The position numbers and the translations under genes are program-made. From Orychophragmus violaceus (Eukaryota; Streptophyta; Magnoliopsida; Brassicales; Brassicaceae), in the NCBI GenBank assembly GCA_030180135.1, contig CM058235.1, forward strand, positions 11,889,145-11,953,144: 64,000 bases of DNA, read 5' to 3'. Within the stretch, counting starts at the first letter, position 1. The number at the start of each line of letters is the position of its first letter. A model generated the notes under the pieces. That model did no database searches, was not told the DNA's origin, and worked only from the letters and a program-made list of their open reading frames with translations. Shown one piece after another: positions 13,387-22,682 of this stretch.

Positions 13387-14569
13387 TGATGAGGTCATCA
13401 GAACCAGACCAGACCAGGCGCTCACTAACTCAATCACTGACTCAACCACTATGTCAGTTAGCGCAAAGAAACCAAGAGAAGTCAAGGCCACAATGATTTC
13501 TGATCCAACACAAGGCATAGGATTGATTATACATCCAACAATCAATTCTAAGATGACATATGACTCAGGAGGAATCAGAACCCATGGAGAAGAGAGCTTG
13601 GAGCCGAGAAGATCCAACAAGGCATATGAGCTTATCTTAACTCAAGTGGAGACCAAGGTCAAGACATCTAGGTCAGCACCTACTGTGCAAACACACTCAG
13701 CTCATCATCAGCACGCCACTAAGAAGAATCATCTAAGGATGACACAAGAAGAAGATACTGAAAAGGGGCTAACCATATGTAGCATCACAACTAGCTCAGC
13801 GGATAGCATCACAACTTGCTCAGCAGACTTACCATATATGGAAGCATTCACATTTGGAAGATCAATTCAGCACCAAACCTTTTCCTATCAAAGCTACAAC
13901 GTTTTGAGCTCCTTTCCATCAAGTCCAAACGTCCTCAGCTGCACAAGACCACACAAGATTCTCCAAAACTTCAACAAGTCACACTTACCATTTTTGGAGC
14001 AGAAAGAGATCAAACACCAAAGGCTCCTTTCCAAGAATGCAAGCTGCGAATTCTATGCCATTAAAGATGTTCCAGAGATCCTCACTTATCCCCTAAAGCC
14101 ATCCATATTCAAAGAAAGCAACAAGTGCTTGGATCCTTACCAAAATCAGCCTAACGGCTAGTTTCCTTTAACTTTGCGATTTCTATCTTTATTTCTGGTC
14201 AATAAGACCGTTGTAGAAAAGCCTATATAAGCTTAGCATAGTCCATTGTATTATTTACCTTTCAATCAACTAAGTTTATTTTCAAAAGAATTCGATTTCT
14301 TCTTTCAAATAATGTCTTTGAAGTTCTCTTGTCTTAGGATTCATTTGAGTGATTCAATTGTCTCTGAAGATTATTGGATTAGGATTGCTTGTGTGATTCA
14401 AGCAGAACTGATTCACCACCTATTGAGAGATTCAATCAACACCCACAGATTGAGCGAGTCAATCATCCATTCATTCCATCCATCTCGGTCAAGTAAGAGA
14501 GCTTTAAAGCCAGTGCTTGTTCCTCCATCAACCTATCCATCAAGTCTCATCTCTGGGGCTACATTATCA
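13387..14569 (+). mobile_element. Solo-LTR-like insertion in the DUF1985 gene
   Basis: About 1.18 kb that begins TGATGAGGTCATC and ends ACATTATCA. It interrupts a frame that reads naturally across the junction (..LEDK / KVDGLEQR..). A TATA-like box (CCTATATAAGC) lies at 14,221-14,231, as expected in an LTR promoter. No primer site, polypurine tract or coding domain is present. Only AAG is shared by the two flanks, so the TSD is not secure. A ~260-codon open stretch inside it resembles no known protein and is probably LTR sequence. Confidence 0.55.
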
Positions 14570-14879
14570 AGGTTGACGGGTTAGAGCAAAGATATTACCA
14601 CTAGAAGCTTTTGTGAAGGATCAGACCAAATCGGCGGCTACAACGGTTGGACCAAAGGATGTCACCAAGTAACTATTTCTAAAGTATGGTAACATAGTTG
14701 GATTTTTTTTTTTTTTTTTTTTTTTTGCATTTTGCTATTTATCGTGTAGGATTTTCCTAGTATTTATCTTATCTTTGAACTTGGTTTAATAAGTGAAAGT
14801 CGCTTTAGAAAGGAAACATTGTGACAAAACCAGAGAACATAATAAGTCTTAAACAACAAACAAATTGGTGAAAGCCAAG
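14570..14879 (+). other. Remainder of DUF1985 gene exon and intron, with poly(T)
   Basis: The first bases continue the coding frame (VDGLEQR). The rest is non-coding, with a run of about 24 T at 14,704-14,727. Nothing else is recognised. Confidence 0.4.
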
Positions 14880-16000
14880 TGATAGAGCAAATTTTATCCC
14901 TATTCTAACTGAAAGTGCACATATATGCAATCGTAGTATAAAGGGTATCGAATCCACATAGACTCAAGTTCGCGCAACAGATTATATGCTTTCGAATTAA
15001 GCTAACTCAATCAGATGAAAGCAGTAAACAATGCAAGTAATTTAAAGAGTGTTTTCAATGGGAGAAAAGCGCTAGACTTAAGAAGTTCTCAGGAAATCAT
15101 GCAATGTCAGATACTTGAAATATCAGGATTCAAATTAAGCGCAGGTTCAAGAACTAGAATCACAATTGTCAAATAACTCAACTCTCAGTGCAATTATTAT
15201 CTATGTCTAGCAACCTAATTATTCAAATCTCTTTGCAATCTTAGAGTTCTAGACAAGCATTAATAGCAAGTTCTTTAGTTCACAATTCTCCTAAACCAAA
15301 TCTCTTTGCATCTAGTCAAATTTCTCACACTAAGTTCTGTCAGATTATAATTCACACTCTCGTGCCAAATTAATTATCCAAGATCTAAACTCTAGGTGAT
15401 CAATCCAAAATTCAGTTGTAATCTCAACTTAGGTGATGAACAAATAGATTTAGAATCCTAATCATTCAATGATCTAATAGAGCATGAAAACCTTATGAGA
15501 ATCCCTAAATCTAACAAAGGTTACTACTCAGACATGATATCAATTAGACAAAGAATATTTGAATAGAAAACCAAGACTGAATAGATATAAGAAATGGGGT
15601 TCGTAATCCTTCTCTCAAAGGTTACAAGTAGCAGAATCAACCCCAAGCAAAATCTCTCAATCTCCAAAGCCAAAAAGCGAAACAAAGCAAGAAAAAAAGA
15701 TAGGAGAAAACAATTCTCCAAAACCCTATTAAAAAGACTAAACACGTTTTGGGACCAAATTAGAAATAAGGAAACTTCTGGACTTTCTTGCAAATCTTCA
15801 AAAGATGCAATTAACTCGCGCATAACTCTATATGGACCTCAGTGTCGACCGACACTAAGATTGGTGTCGGTCGACATCAACTCGTTGTCACGGTTCCAAC
15901 ATCAGCTTCCTGTAGAATGCACCAGAAATGTCTCAAAACTCTTAACTTTGTTCCAAATGCATGCTTACCTGTAAAAGACTCGATAGACTCGTTAAAAATA
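14880..16000 (-). mobile_element. Degenerate Athila-type LTR fragment
   Basis: Starts TGATAGAGCAAATTTTATCCC, and the layout parallels the LTRs of elements 1 and 2. The shared features include the tract AGTATAAAGGGTATCGAATCC near the edge, the CTAAACCAAA...TTTGC pair, GGGGTTCGTAATCCTTCTC, and the tail CCTGTAAAAGACTC. Overall identity is low. In the same relative place as the CGATCG pair of those LTRs it has an inverted pair, TGTCGACCGACAC and GTGTCGGTCGACA (15,843-15,876). The right end and a TSD could not be found, so it is a solo LTR or fragment of a related older family. Confidence 0.6.
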
Positions 16001-16254
16001 GGGGTATTTATGTCATTTGCATATAACAATCATAAGTTAAGAAATCGCATCGCTAGAAATGTCGGGCGATTAAAAATTAAGATCCCCGAACACTGCGATT
16101 ACTAAACGAACAAGAGTTAGTCGCAGTCGTAGTTGCGCTTTGATGCATTCGATGTGGAAACTGATATTTCAAATTAAGAACTATACCCATGCTTTGGAAT
16201 ACTCATCTTGCAGGTAATTGCAGTTGGCTTTACTTGTAACTTTTATTGCAGGAA
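16001..16254 (+). other. Non-coding flank, probably intron
   Basis: No ORF of note. It ends with a good 3' splice site (TTTTATTGCAG) in front of the short exon beginning at 16,255. Confidence 0.4.
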
Positions 16255-16327
16255 TGTGACTCGGATGAAGACGATGATCATATAGTGGCTCTCTCCAAAC
16301 TTCAGTACAGCGAGAATGGTGTATATA
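16255..16327 (+). pseudogene. Host exon, left part, split by the chromovirus
   Basis: After the acceptor TTTTATTGCAG the frame reads ECDSDEDDDHIVALSKLQ and YSENGVY up to the chromovirus border. It continues in the same frame at 31,093 if the element and one ATATA copy are removed. It may be a late exon of the DUF1985 gene, but I cannot prove that. No named domain is recognised. Confidence 0.5.
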
Positions 16328-16478
16328 TGTAAGGGCCCAATTCCCTGCCCTTTACTTGGGCCCAAAGAAAGAGGAGAAAAGGGCCAAGGAGAATTACTTG
16401 AGCCCTAAGGAAAGGGGAAAATGGGCCAGAGGCCCAAGGCCCAACCCGAGGGAAAGGGAAACCCTAGCTCCACTCCCT

Positions 16479-16486
16479 ATAAAAGG
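16479..16486 (+). promoter_or_regulatory. LTR TATA box
   Basis: TATAAAAG about 150 bp into the LTR and also present in the 3' LTR (about 30,314-30,321). It probably sets the start of genomic RNA. Confidence 0.6.
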
Positions 16487-16829
16487 AGGAGCAGCCCCCT
16501 CATTTCTGCACAGATCTCGAAACAGCGAAGCCCTGCTCGTGACCGGAACCAGCCAGTCGACCAGCCCCAGCCGCCGACCGCCGACCACCGCCGCCGACCG
16601 CCGACCGCCGGAGCTCCCATCGCTGCCGTGACTGCCGCCGCTCCGCCGACCGCCGCCGCCGCCGTGAGTCGCCAGAATCTTCGCCGGAGATCGCCGTTCG
16701 CAGCCGTTTCCGATCCCGAACCCCGAGTCGTCGTCTTCTCGATTCTTTTGAGTGTAGAGCCATCCGTTCTTCGCGTTCTTAAGGTGAGACTTTCCAAATC
16801 TCAGATCTGCTTCGTTTCCTTCCTCTAAA

Positions 16830-17060
16830 CCCCAGATCTGCTTCAGATCTATGCTTCTAGATCAGATCTGATCCGTAGAAGTGGTAGATCTGAACCGTAT
16901 CTCTCTTCCCGTCTCTCTCTCATTCAGATCTGCTCCAGATCTATGCTTCTGATGGATAGAAGTTGTAGATCTGGACTGTATCTCTCTCGTATGTTCAGAT
17001 CTGCTTCAGATCTATGCTTCTGATGGATAGAAGTGGTAGATCTGAACCGTATCTTCGTCG
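16830..17060 (+). repeat. Tandem repeat of about 75-90 bp, three copies, rich in AGATCT
   Basis: Three imperfect copies of a unit containing CAGATCTGCTTCAGATCT, ATGCTTCT, GATAGAAGTGGTAGATCTG and CCGTATCT. It is present only in the 5' LTR. Confidence 0.8.
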
Positions 17061-18091
17061 TTTGTCCAGATCTGTTGGCTAAAACCCTAGATCCGTTCTT
17101 CTTTTCTCTAGATCTGTCTTCTAAACCTAGATCCGTGTGCAGGAATCCCAGATCTACTTCCCGTTCGTCAGATCTAGACTAAGGTGAGGACTGAATGTGA
17201 TCTCTTTCTTTATTCTGTCGCAGTGTTAGGATTCGAATCCTCGCTTAATAGTGTCTTTCCTAGGTAGAGTAGATCTAGTTGTTGATTTGCGTTGATGTGA
17301 TTGATGAAAACCTAGAATCTAGGATGTCGCTTAAACTGAAAACAGAACTTAGTTATAGGTTATCACTTGAACCGAAAATGTTGCTTGTGTATGAAGGCTA
17401 TGCTTGCTAGAACTGTTTAGGTCCCCCGAAAGGGTGTTTGGTGACGGCTCGCGTATAACGAGTTTGGTACGCGACCCTTGTATCGTCGGAAGGGAGGTAT
17501 TGGCGAGCCTCCCCAAGTTTACTGGCCGACGGGCCGACGAAGGAAGTTACCGGGTGGGCCGAGTTGTGTGAGCCTTCGGGCTAGAGAGGGGTTCACGAGT
17601 GTGTATGCACGAGTGGGTGTAGTATTGTTTGTGCCTTCGGGCGTGGGTGCAAGGTGTTATTAATCTTGGACTCTTTTCTTGATGTTGTGCTAGTATAGAG
17701 TAGAGATAGCGGTATTCCTCGAATCCGCCCTCACTGGGTATTGGTGTAAACCAATTACTCAGGCCTCCTTCGTTGTTTGTTTTGCAGGTAACCCTGGAGC
17801 GTTGCAGGGGTAGACGGACGGTGTGGTGTTACGTTTTGGGAGCGGGATTTACCTTCTCTTCTTTTTCTTTCTGTCTTTTATGCGTTGAGACTTATGCGGT
17901 TCTTCCGTTTTCATTAAGCTTTTTCAGTTGGTTCGGTTTTCCTGTAAGACTCGGCTTTTCGTTTTAATAAAGTAAAACCTTTTCAGTTATTTACGTGTTG
18001 GTCTTTGGTTTATGACTTGGTTCGCGGTTGTGAACTATGACTCGTGGAGTCAAAGGGTCGTTGACTTGGGATCGAAGGGACGGGTGTTACA

Positions 18092-18207
18092 CAGTGGTAT
18101 CAGAGCCGAATCCGAGTACGCGTGTGGAGTCAGTGAGGGCTCACACCGTCAAGGATAACGATCCTGGTGCGCAACGAGGGTGTTGCGCTCTGTGAGAGTG
18201 GGTGAAT
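18092..18207 (+). other. First primer site and short internal domain, Cassandra-like
   Basis: The primer site TGGTATCAGAGCC lies at 18,095-18,107, followed by about 100 bp without an ORF and a purine-rich stretch (GTGAGAGTGGG) directly before a second LTR-like start (TGTAACATCC). The layout, PBS to PPT in ~116 bp, is that of a TRIM internal domain. Confidence 0.5.
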
Positions 18208-18556
18208 TGTAACATCCTGGTTTGTGGTATATGCGGAGAGGCTTAAATGAATTGATTTGGCTACCTATGTCACCAAGTGCACTTACCTTTTCCGGTCACT
18301 GGCCTGAAAGAACTCCAGAGTTAAGCGTGCTTGGACTGGAGTAGTCCCAGGATGGGTGACCTTCCGGGAAGTGACTCGTGGTAGCATGTGTGTGAGGACA
18401 AAACACATGGGAAAAGGTCAGGGGGTGATTGTAGGGTCAGTAAATTAATCGGTTGGGCCTACGAAAAATAACGCACCGACCGTCGGACAGGGGTGGGGCC
18501 CACGAGCCCGGAAGAGGGATGGGTGACTCACCGGTAGGGGCGGACGGGGCGTTACA
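18208..18556 (+). mobile_element. Cassandra-like TRIM LTR carrying 5S rRNA sequence
   Basis: A 349-bp segment TGTAACATCC...GCGTTACA, followed at once by a second tRNA-Met primer site (18,560-18,572). It contains a 5S rRNA-like block at about 18,264-18,380 with the internal control region preserved: box A AGTTAAGCGTGC at 18,319-18,330, an intermediate element, and box C GGATGGGTGACC at 18,350-18,361. A 5S-bearing LTR of 240-350 bp is the defining feature of Cassandra elements. No TSD flanks this copy, so it is not a simple solo-LTR insertion. Confidence 0.65.
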
Positions 18557-18695
18557 AAGTGGTATCAGAGCCAGGTTGAAACCTAACCAGTCCTGCCCTG
18601 GTTAGGTAGGGTATTTATATTCGGATTTCAAAACCATTTTTCAAAAGCTGTTTTCAAAATTTTTCCGACTTTTTCTAAATGGGGATTTCCAAAAA
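18557..18695 (+). other. Second primer site and gag leader of the chromovirus
   Basis: TGGTATCAGAGCC at 18,560-18,572 lies directly after GTTACA. About 120 bp of leader then precede the gag start. Confidence 0.6.
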
Positions 18696-20145
18696 ATGCC
18701 GCCTAAGAGAAGAACCCCGCCAGCTCGTCGTAACCAAGATGCACCAGTGCCAGCTTCGTCAACAAACAGTGCCACCAGTGTGCACGGACCCCAGGAACCA
18801 GTTGTGGGAAACCAAGTTGGAGCAGCATTGGTAGCTGGACAGGTAGCTGGACAGGTAGCTGGACAGGTAGCCGTTGATGCCGCTCTTCTGCAAGAGCTGC
18901 TCTCGCTCCAGCAGGCACAAGCCGCCATTGCCGCAGAGGCGGGAGGAGCACCAGGAGTGAATGGAGCAGGAGCACCCGGAGTGATTCCGATCAATGTTAA
19001 CGGGGCGCCTGGAGCCCCAGGAGGAGTTGGGAATGGCCAGGGAGGAGCGGTGAACGCCCTAGGAGGAGATGGCTTTGTTGTTGGAGGGCCAGGGGTCGCT
19101 CAAATGGGGTTTGGATTCGTTCAGCCGCAGCCAGTGGTGAACCCGGCACCACCACCACCGCAGGTGCCACGAGCGGTGCCAGGAGTGACCTACTGGACCA
19201 TGTTGAAGCATCTGAGGGAAATGCAGATGGACCACTTTGTTGGAGGTGTCAGCGTCATTGCCGCAGACAACTGGAGAAGGAGGCTGGAGCGGAGTTTGGA
19301 TACTGCTAGATGTCCGATGGAGTTCCGTGTGGAGATAGCGACCTCCTATCTCAAGGATGATGCGCTGGTTTGGTGGGAAGGAGTGCAGGAGAGCGCTCAG
19401 GGTCGTCAGCTGACATGGGTGGATTTCCGCGAGGCGTTCAAACGAAAGTACTTCCCAGAAGTGACCATGGACAGGTTGGAGGGGGAGTTCTGAAACCTCC
19501 GTCAGGGAAACCGGAGTGTACGGCAGTACGGGGAGGAGTTCAACCGCTTGAGGAGGTTTGCAGGGAGGTATTTGTCTGAGCGAGAGCTGATCCGCCAGTT
19601 TCTCACGGGGTTGAAAATTGAGCTCAAGGTTCGTTGCAAGCAGAGGGACTACTACGACATCAACGACCTGATCGAGAAGGCAGCTGATACCGAGACGGAC
19701 TGGGAAGAAGAGCAGAAGCAATAGAAGAACGGGCACAACAGGGGAGTCAAGAGAAGTTGGGATACAGCTCATGTTGCGGCACCAGCAGTCCTAGCACAGC
19801 CCGCACAGCTAGCACCGCCAGCACAGCAAGTGCAGCCACTGCCTGTGCAGCCATTGCAGCAAATAGCGCCTGGGGGATGCTTCCAGTGCGGACAAGTGGG
19901 CCATTTCAAGAGGGATTGCCCACAGCTACGATGTTACAATTGTGGTCAAGTGGGGCATATAGCAAGGTACTGTACCAATCCAGCTAACCGGGGAGGAGCA
20001 GGAGGGCAAGGAGGAGCTGGGATACCACCACCACCACAGCAGGGAGGGCAGGGAGGAGCCGGGATGCTGCCTCTACCACCGCCACTGGCCGGGGGACCTA
20101 GGGTGTATTCTGCCGGAGCCTCCAGAGGAGTGGAACCGATCGCGG
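18696..20145 (+). pseudogene. gag of the chromovirus with two CCHC zinc knuckles, two stops
   Basis: The frame starts MPPKRRTPPARR at 18,696, then a Gly/Ala/Pro-rich region with a short AGQV tandem. The Gag core follows at about residues 150-330 (DNWRRRLERS, EIATSYLKDDALVWW, LTWVDFREAFKRKYFP, FNRLRRFAGRY). Two CCHC knuckles are at about residues 388-425 ([28 protein letters not shown]). In-frame stops at 19,491 (TGA) and 19,722 (TAG) break it. The TAG is explained by C-to-T change of CAG. Gag packages the genomic RNA in the virus-like particle. Confidence 0.85.
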
Positions 20146-20225
20146 GTACGTAAATCTTACTCGATGTGTGAATTGTTGCCGTGTAATTCTCAAAAGTCTA
20201 GTAGCTTAGGTTAGTGAATGTGTAG
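20146..20225 (+). other. Candidate intron between gag and protease of the chromovirus
   Basis: An 80-bp segment beginning GTACGT and ending GTGTAG. Removing it joins gag (phase 1) to the protease frame without a shift, giving PIAG-S-VVVGGIVAH. Left in place it introduces a stop (TAA at 20,151). It is a spliced intron or, alternatively, a simple indel or stop region. Confidence 0.4.
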
Positions 20226-21178
20226 GATCGGTTGTGGTTGGGGGAATAGTTGCCCACACCCTGTTTGACTCGGGACCTACTCATAGCTTCGTGAGTCCTC
20301 GGTTCTCGGAAATTTGAACCTTTAAGGGCAAATTCATCGACGGGATCATGAGTGTGGAGACCGTCGGATCGGAGAAGGTATCAGGCACAGGGATCTTTGA
20401 AGAGGTGCCAGTAACAATAGGCGGAGTTAATCTACCCACAGACATGGCACGGTTTGAGCTGGGTTACTACGAGGTTATTCTGGGCATGGACTGGTTAGTG
20501 CGTCACCAGGCGGTAATGGATTGCGCCAAAGCGATCATCACCTTACCCCGGGGAGAGGGAGAGATAGTCTTCCGGGGAATGAAAACGCAGACAGGGATAT
20601 CGGTCATATCCATGATTCAAGCAGAGGAGCTGATCAGCAGAGGGAACGAGGCATATTTGGCGACCATCTCCATGACTAAGGAAGGGGAAGCACCAAGCTT
20701 GGAGACCATTCCGGTGGCCACAGAATACGAGGATGTATTCGCGCCGTTGAAGGGGCCACCACCGGAACGGAATGACGCCTTTACGATAGAATTAGAGCCC
20801 GGGACGGCACCTGTGTCAAGGGCTCCATATCGTTTAGCGCCCGCAGAGATGGCGGAGTTGAAGAAGCAACTGGAGGACCTGGTGGAGAAGGGATTCGTCC
20901 GACCAAGCAGTTCACCGTGGGGAGCGCCAGTATTGTTCGTCAAGAAGAAGGATGGGAGTTTCCAACTTTGCATCGATTACCGAGGCCTAAATAAGGTGAC
21001 GATTAAGAATAAGTACCCGTTGCCAAGGATCGATGAGCTGTTGTACCAGCTGCACGGAGCCTCATGGTTCTCACAGATCGATCTTGCCTCCGGGTATCAT
21101 TAGATCCGGATAGCCGAGGAGGACATTAGGAAGACGGCATTCCAAACCCGCTATGGAGACTACGAGTTCGTGGTAATG
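20226..21178 (+). pseudogene. protease and RT N-terminus of the chromovirus
   Basis: Retropepsin active site LFDSGPTHSFV at about 20,257-20,290, then a stop (TGA, 20,315). The protease-RT linker follows, and the RT fingers with [28 protein letters not shown] and [14 protein letters not shown] at 21,101-21,103 replaces the Gln of the expected SGYHQI motif. The frame stops at the TAATG duplication, where the Athila-type element begins, and resumes exactly at 27,703. Confidence 0.9.
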
Positions 21179-22410
21179 TGATATATCATGGTTTTTACTA
21201 GTTTTAGACCATGATATAAGTGTATTTTTAGTGTCTTTTGTGTTCTTTTAGAGTCTTTTACAGGTATAATCAGGTTGGGAGCTGAATTGGAGATAATGGA
21301 GCATTTTGGAGATTTTTGGAGTGTTTGGCCGAGAGATAGAGTTCACTGTCCGAAACAGAGGAAGGTGTCGATCGTTGCACTCTAGCATCGATCGATGCAC
21401 CAGCGAGATGGGCCAAAAACTCGGCGGTTTAGAAGAATCAAGATATTGCACTTTGATCCAGAAGTTCCTGATATTTACAAAGAAGCCCCTGGCCGAGATT
21501 ATGCCTATATATTAGAGTTTTTAGTGTTTTAATTAGATACGCTTTATACTTTTTACAATACACTTTGATAATTAAGAGCAGAGGATTTTAGAGCTTTTTG
21601 GGGCTGATCTGAACCTGTTACATCATCTGTATTTGGAGAAGATTTCGAACCCCTTTTACTCTTATTCTTTTATGCAATTTATTCATTCTATGATTATGTT
21701 TTCATTATCTATGTCTGAGTAGATTCCTAGTTAGGTTTAGGGTTTCTCACATATGATTTCATGACTTGCTAGACTTGTTCAAACTCAGTTAAGGATTCAT
21801 AACTATATCTGTTCTTCAATTTAATTGTGCTTAAAGCTAGTTCTAACCTGATCAATTAGAATCTAGATCTTAGGTTGCTAAATACGTCACGGAAGTGGGG
21901 TTTAGGAATCTGAACTAATTAAATTGGGCAATTAAACTTTGCGCAAACGGAAGTTTGGTTTAGGATAATTGTGAACATATCAAACTTGGACTTATTGCTA
22001 GTTTAATCTGTTAGTTCTCGCAAACGAAAGTTTGGTTTGCTGCACTTAGACTTAGAGAATTATCGCAAAGGAATTTGGTTAATTCTATATCTGTGTTTTG
22101 AGTTCTAGAACCGTGCTTAATTAGATCCTTGCTGAATGAACTGTCTGCTTGTCTGATTTCCTGAGAATACCCTAGGCTTGACGCTTTTAATTACTTGCTT
22201 CACAACCGTTAATCTCTGCTACTGATTTACTTTCTCGCACCGCAATTTATTTCATTCACTATTTGCTTATTTCTAGTATTTATTCCTATAGTTTGATTCT
22301 CTTGAGACCAAGTGTCCCTGTGGATTCGATAACCCTATATACTACTTTGACATTGATGTTCACTTGCAGTTTAGTATAGGTTAGTATAGGGAAAACTTAG
22401 AAACCTATCA
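21179..22410 (+). repeat. 5' LTR of element 2
   Basis: TGATATATCATGG...AAACCTATCA, 1,232 bp, with a 10-bp tandem duplication near 22,371-22,390. It includes the inverted CGATCG pair at 21,366-21,401. Confidence 0.93.
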
Positions 22411-22682
22411 AGTTTTTGGCGCCGTTGCCGGGGACTCTTTGAGTCTTCGATAGGATCGAACTTAGGGTTTTTACTAGGATTTTTATTTTTGTTTTTGGTT
22501 ACTTGTTTTTCTTGTTTTCTGCGTTTCAGGTACGCCTGATCGCCCTGCATCGATCGACACGGTCCTGTGTGTCGATCGTCACATCTTCGAGCCTGCATCG
22601 ATCGACGCTTCTCTTGCATCGATCGACACAAAGCGAAAACAGTGATACCGAGAGCTCGAGCATTTAGCAAGTTTTTTTCTCT
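22411..22682 (+). other. Primer site and 5' leader of element 2 with four CGATCG motifs
   Basis: The tRNA-Asp-type primer site TGGCGCCGTTGCCGGGGA is at 22,417-22,434. Four CGATCG motifs lie at about 22,545-22,630, in mixed orientation. A pyrimidine-rich tract and TTTCAGGTACG precede them. Confidence 0.8.

Larger units (their letters stand above)
16328..18091 (+). repeat. 5' LTR of the chromovirus
   Basis: 1,764 bp, TGTAAGGG...GTGTTACA. A TATAAAAG box lies at 16,479-16,486. It includes GC-rich Gln/Arg/Pro-like low-complexity sequence (16,560-16,660) and a tandem AGATCT-rich block (16,830-17,060). An ~830-bp segment (about 16,846-17,675) is missing from the 3' LTR. Confidence 0.9.

Noticed and set aside
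13376..14161. A ~260-codon plus-strand ORF
   Set aside because: No recognisable domain. It lies within the solo-LTR-like insert that interrupts the DUF1985 gene, and composition is Ser/Thr/His-rich as in LTR reading frames.
16356..16828. GC-rich Pro/Arg/Ala frames on both strands
   Set aside because: They lie in the chromovirus LTR and come from a CCG/GCC low-complexity stretch repeated at 30,100-30,660.
18264..18380. A functional 5S rRNA gene
   Set aside because: Only the 3' part and internal promoter are well kept, the 5' part is degenerate, and it lies inside an LTR-like segment. It fits a Cassandra-type LTR.
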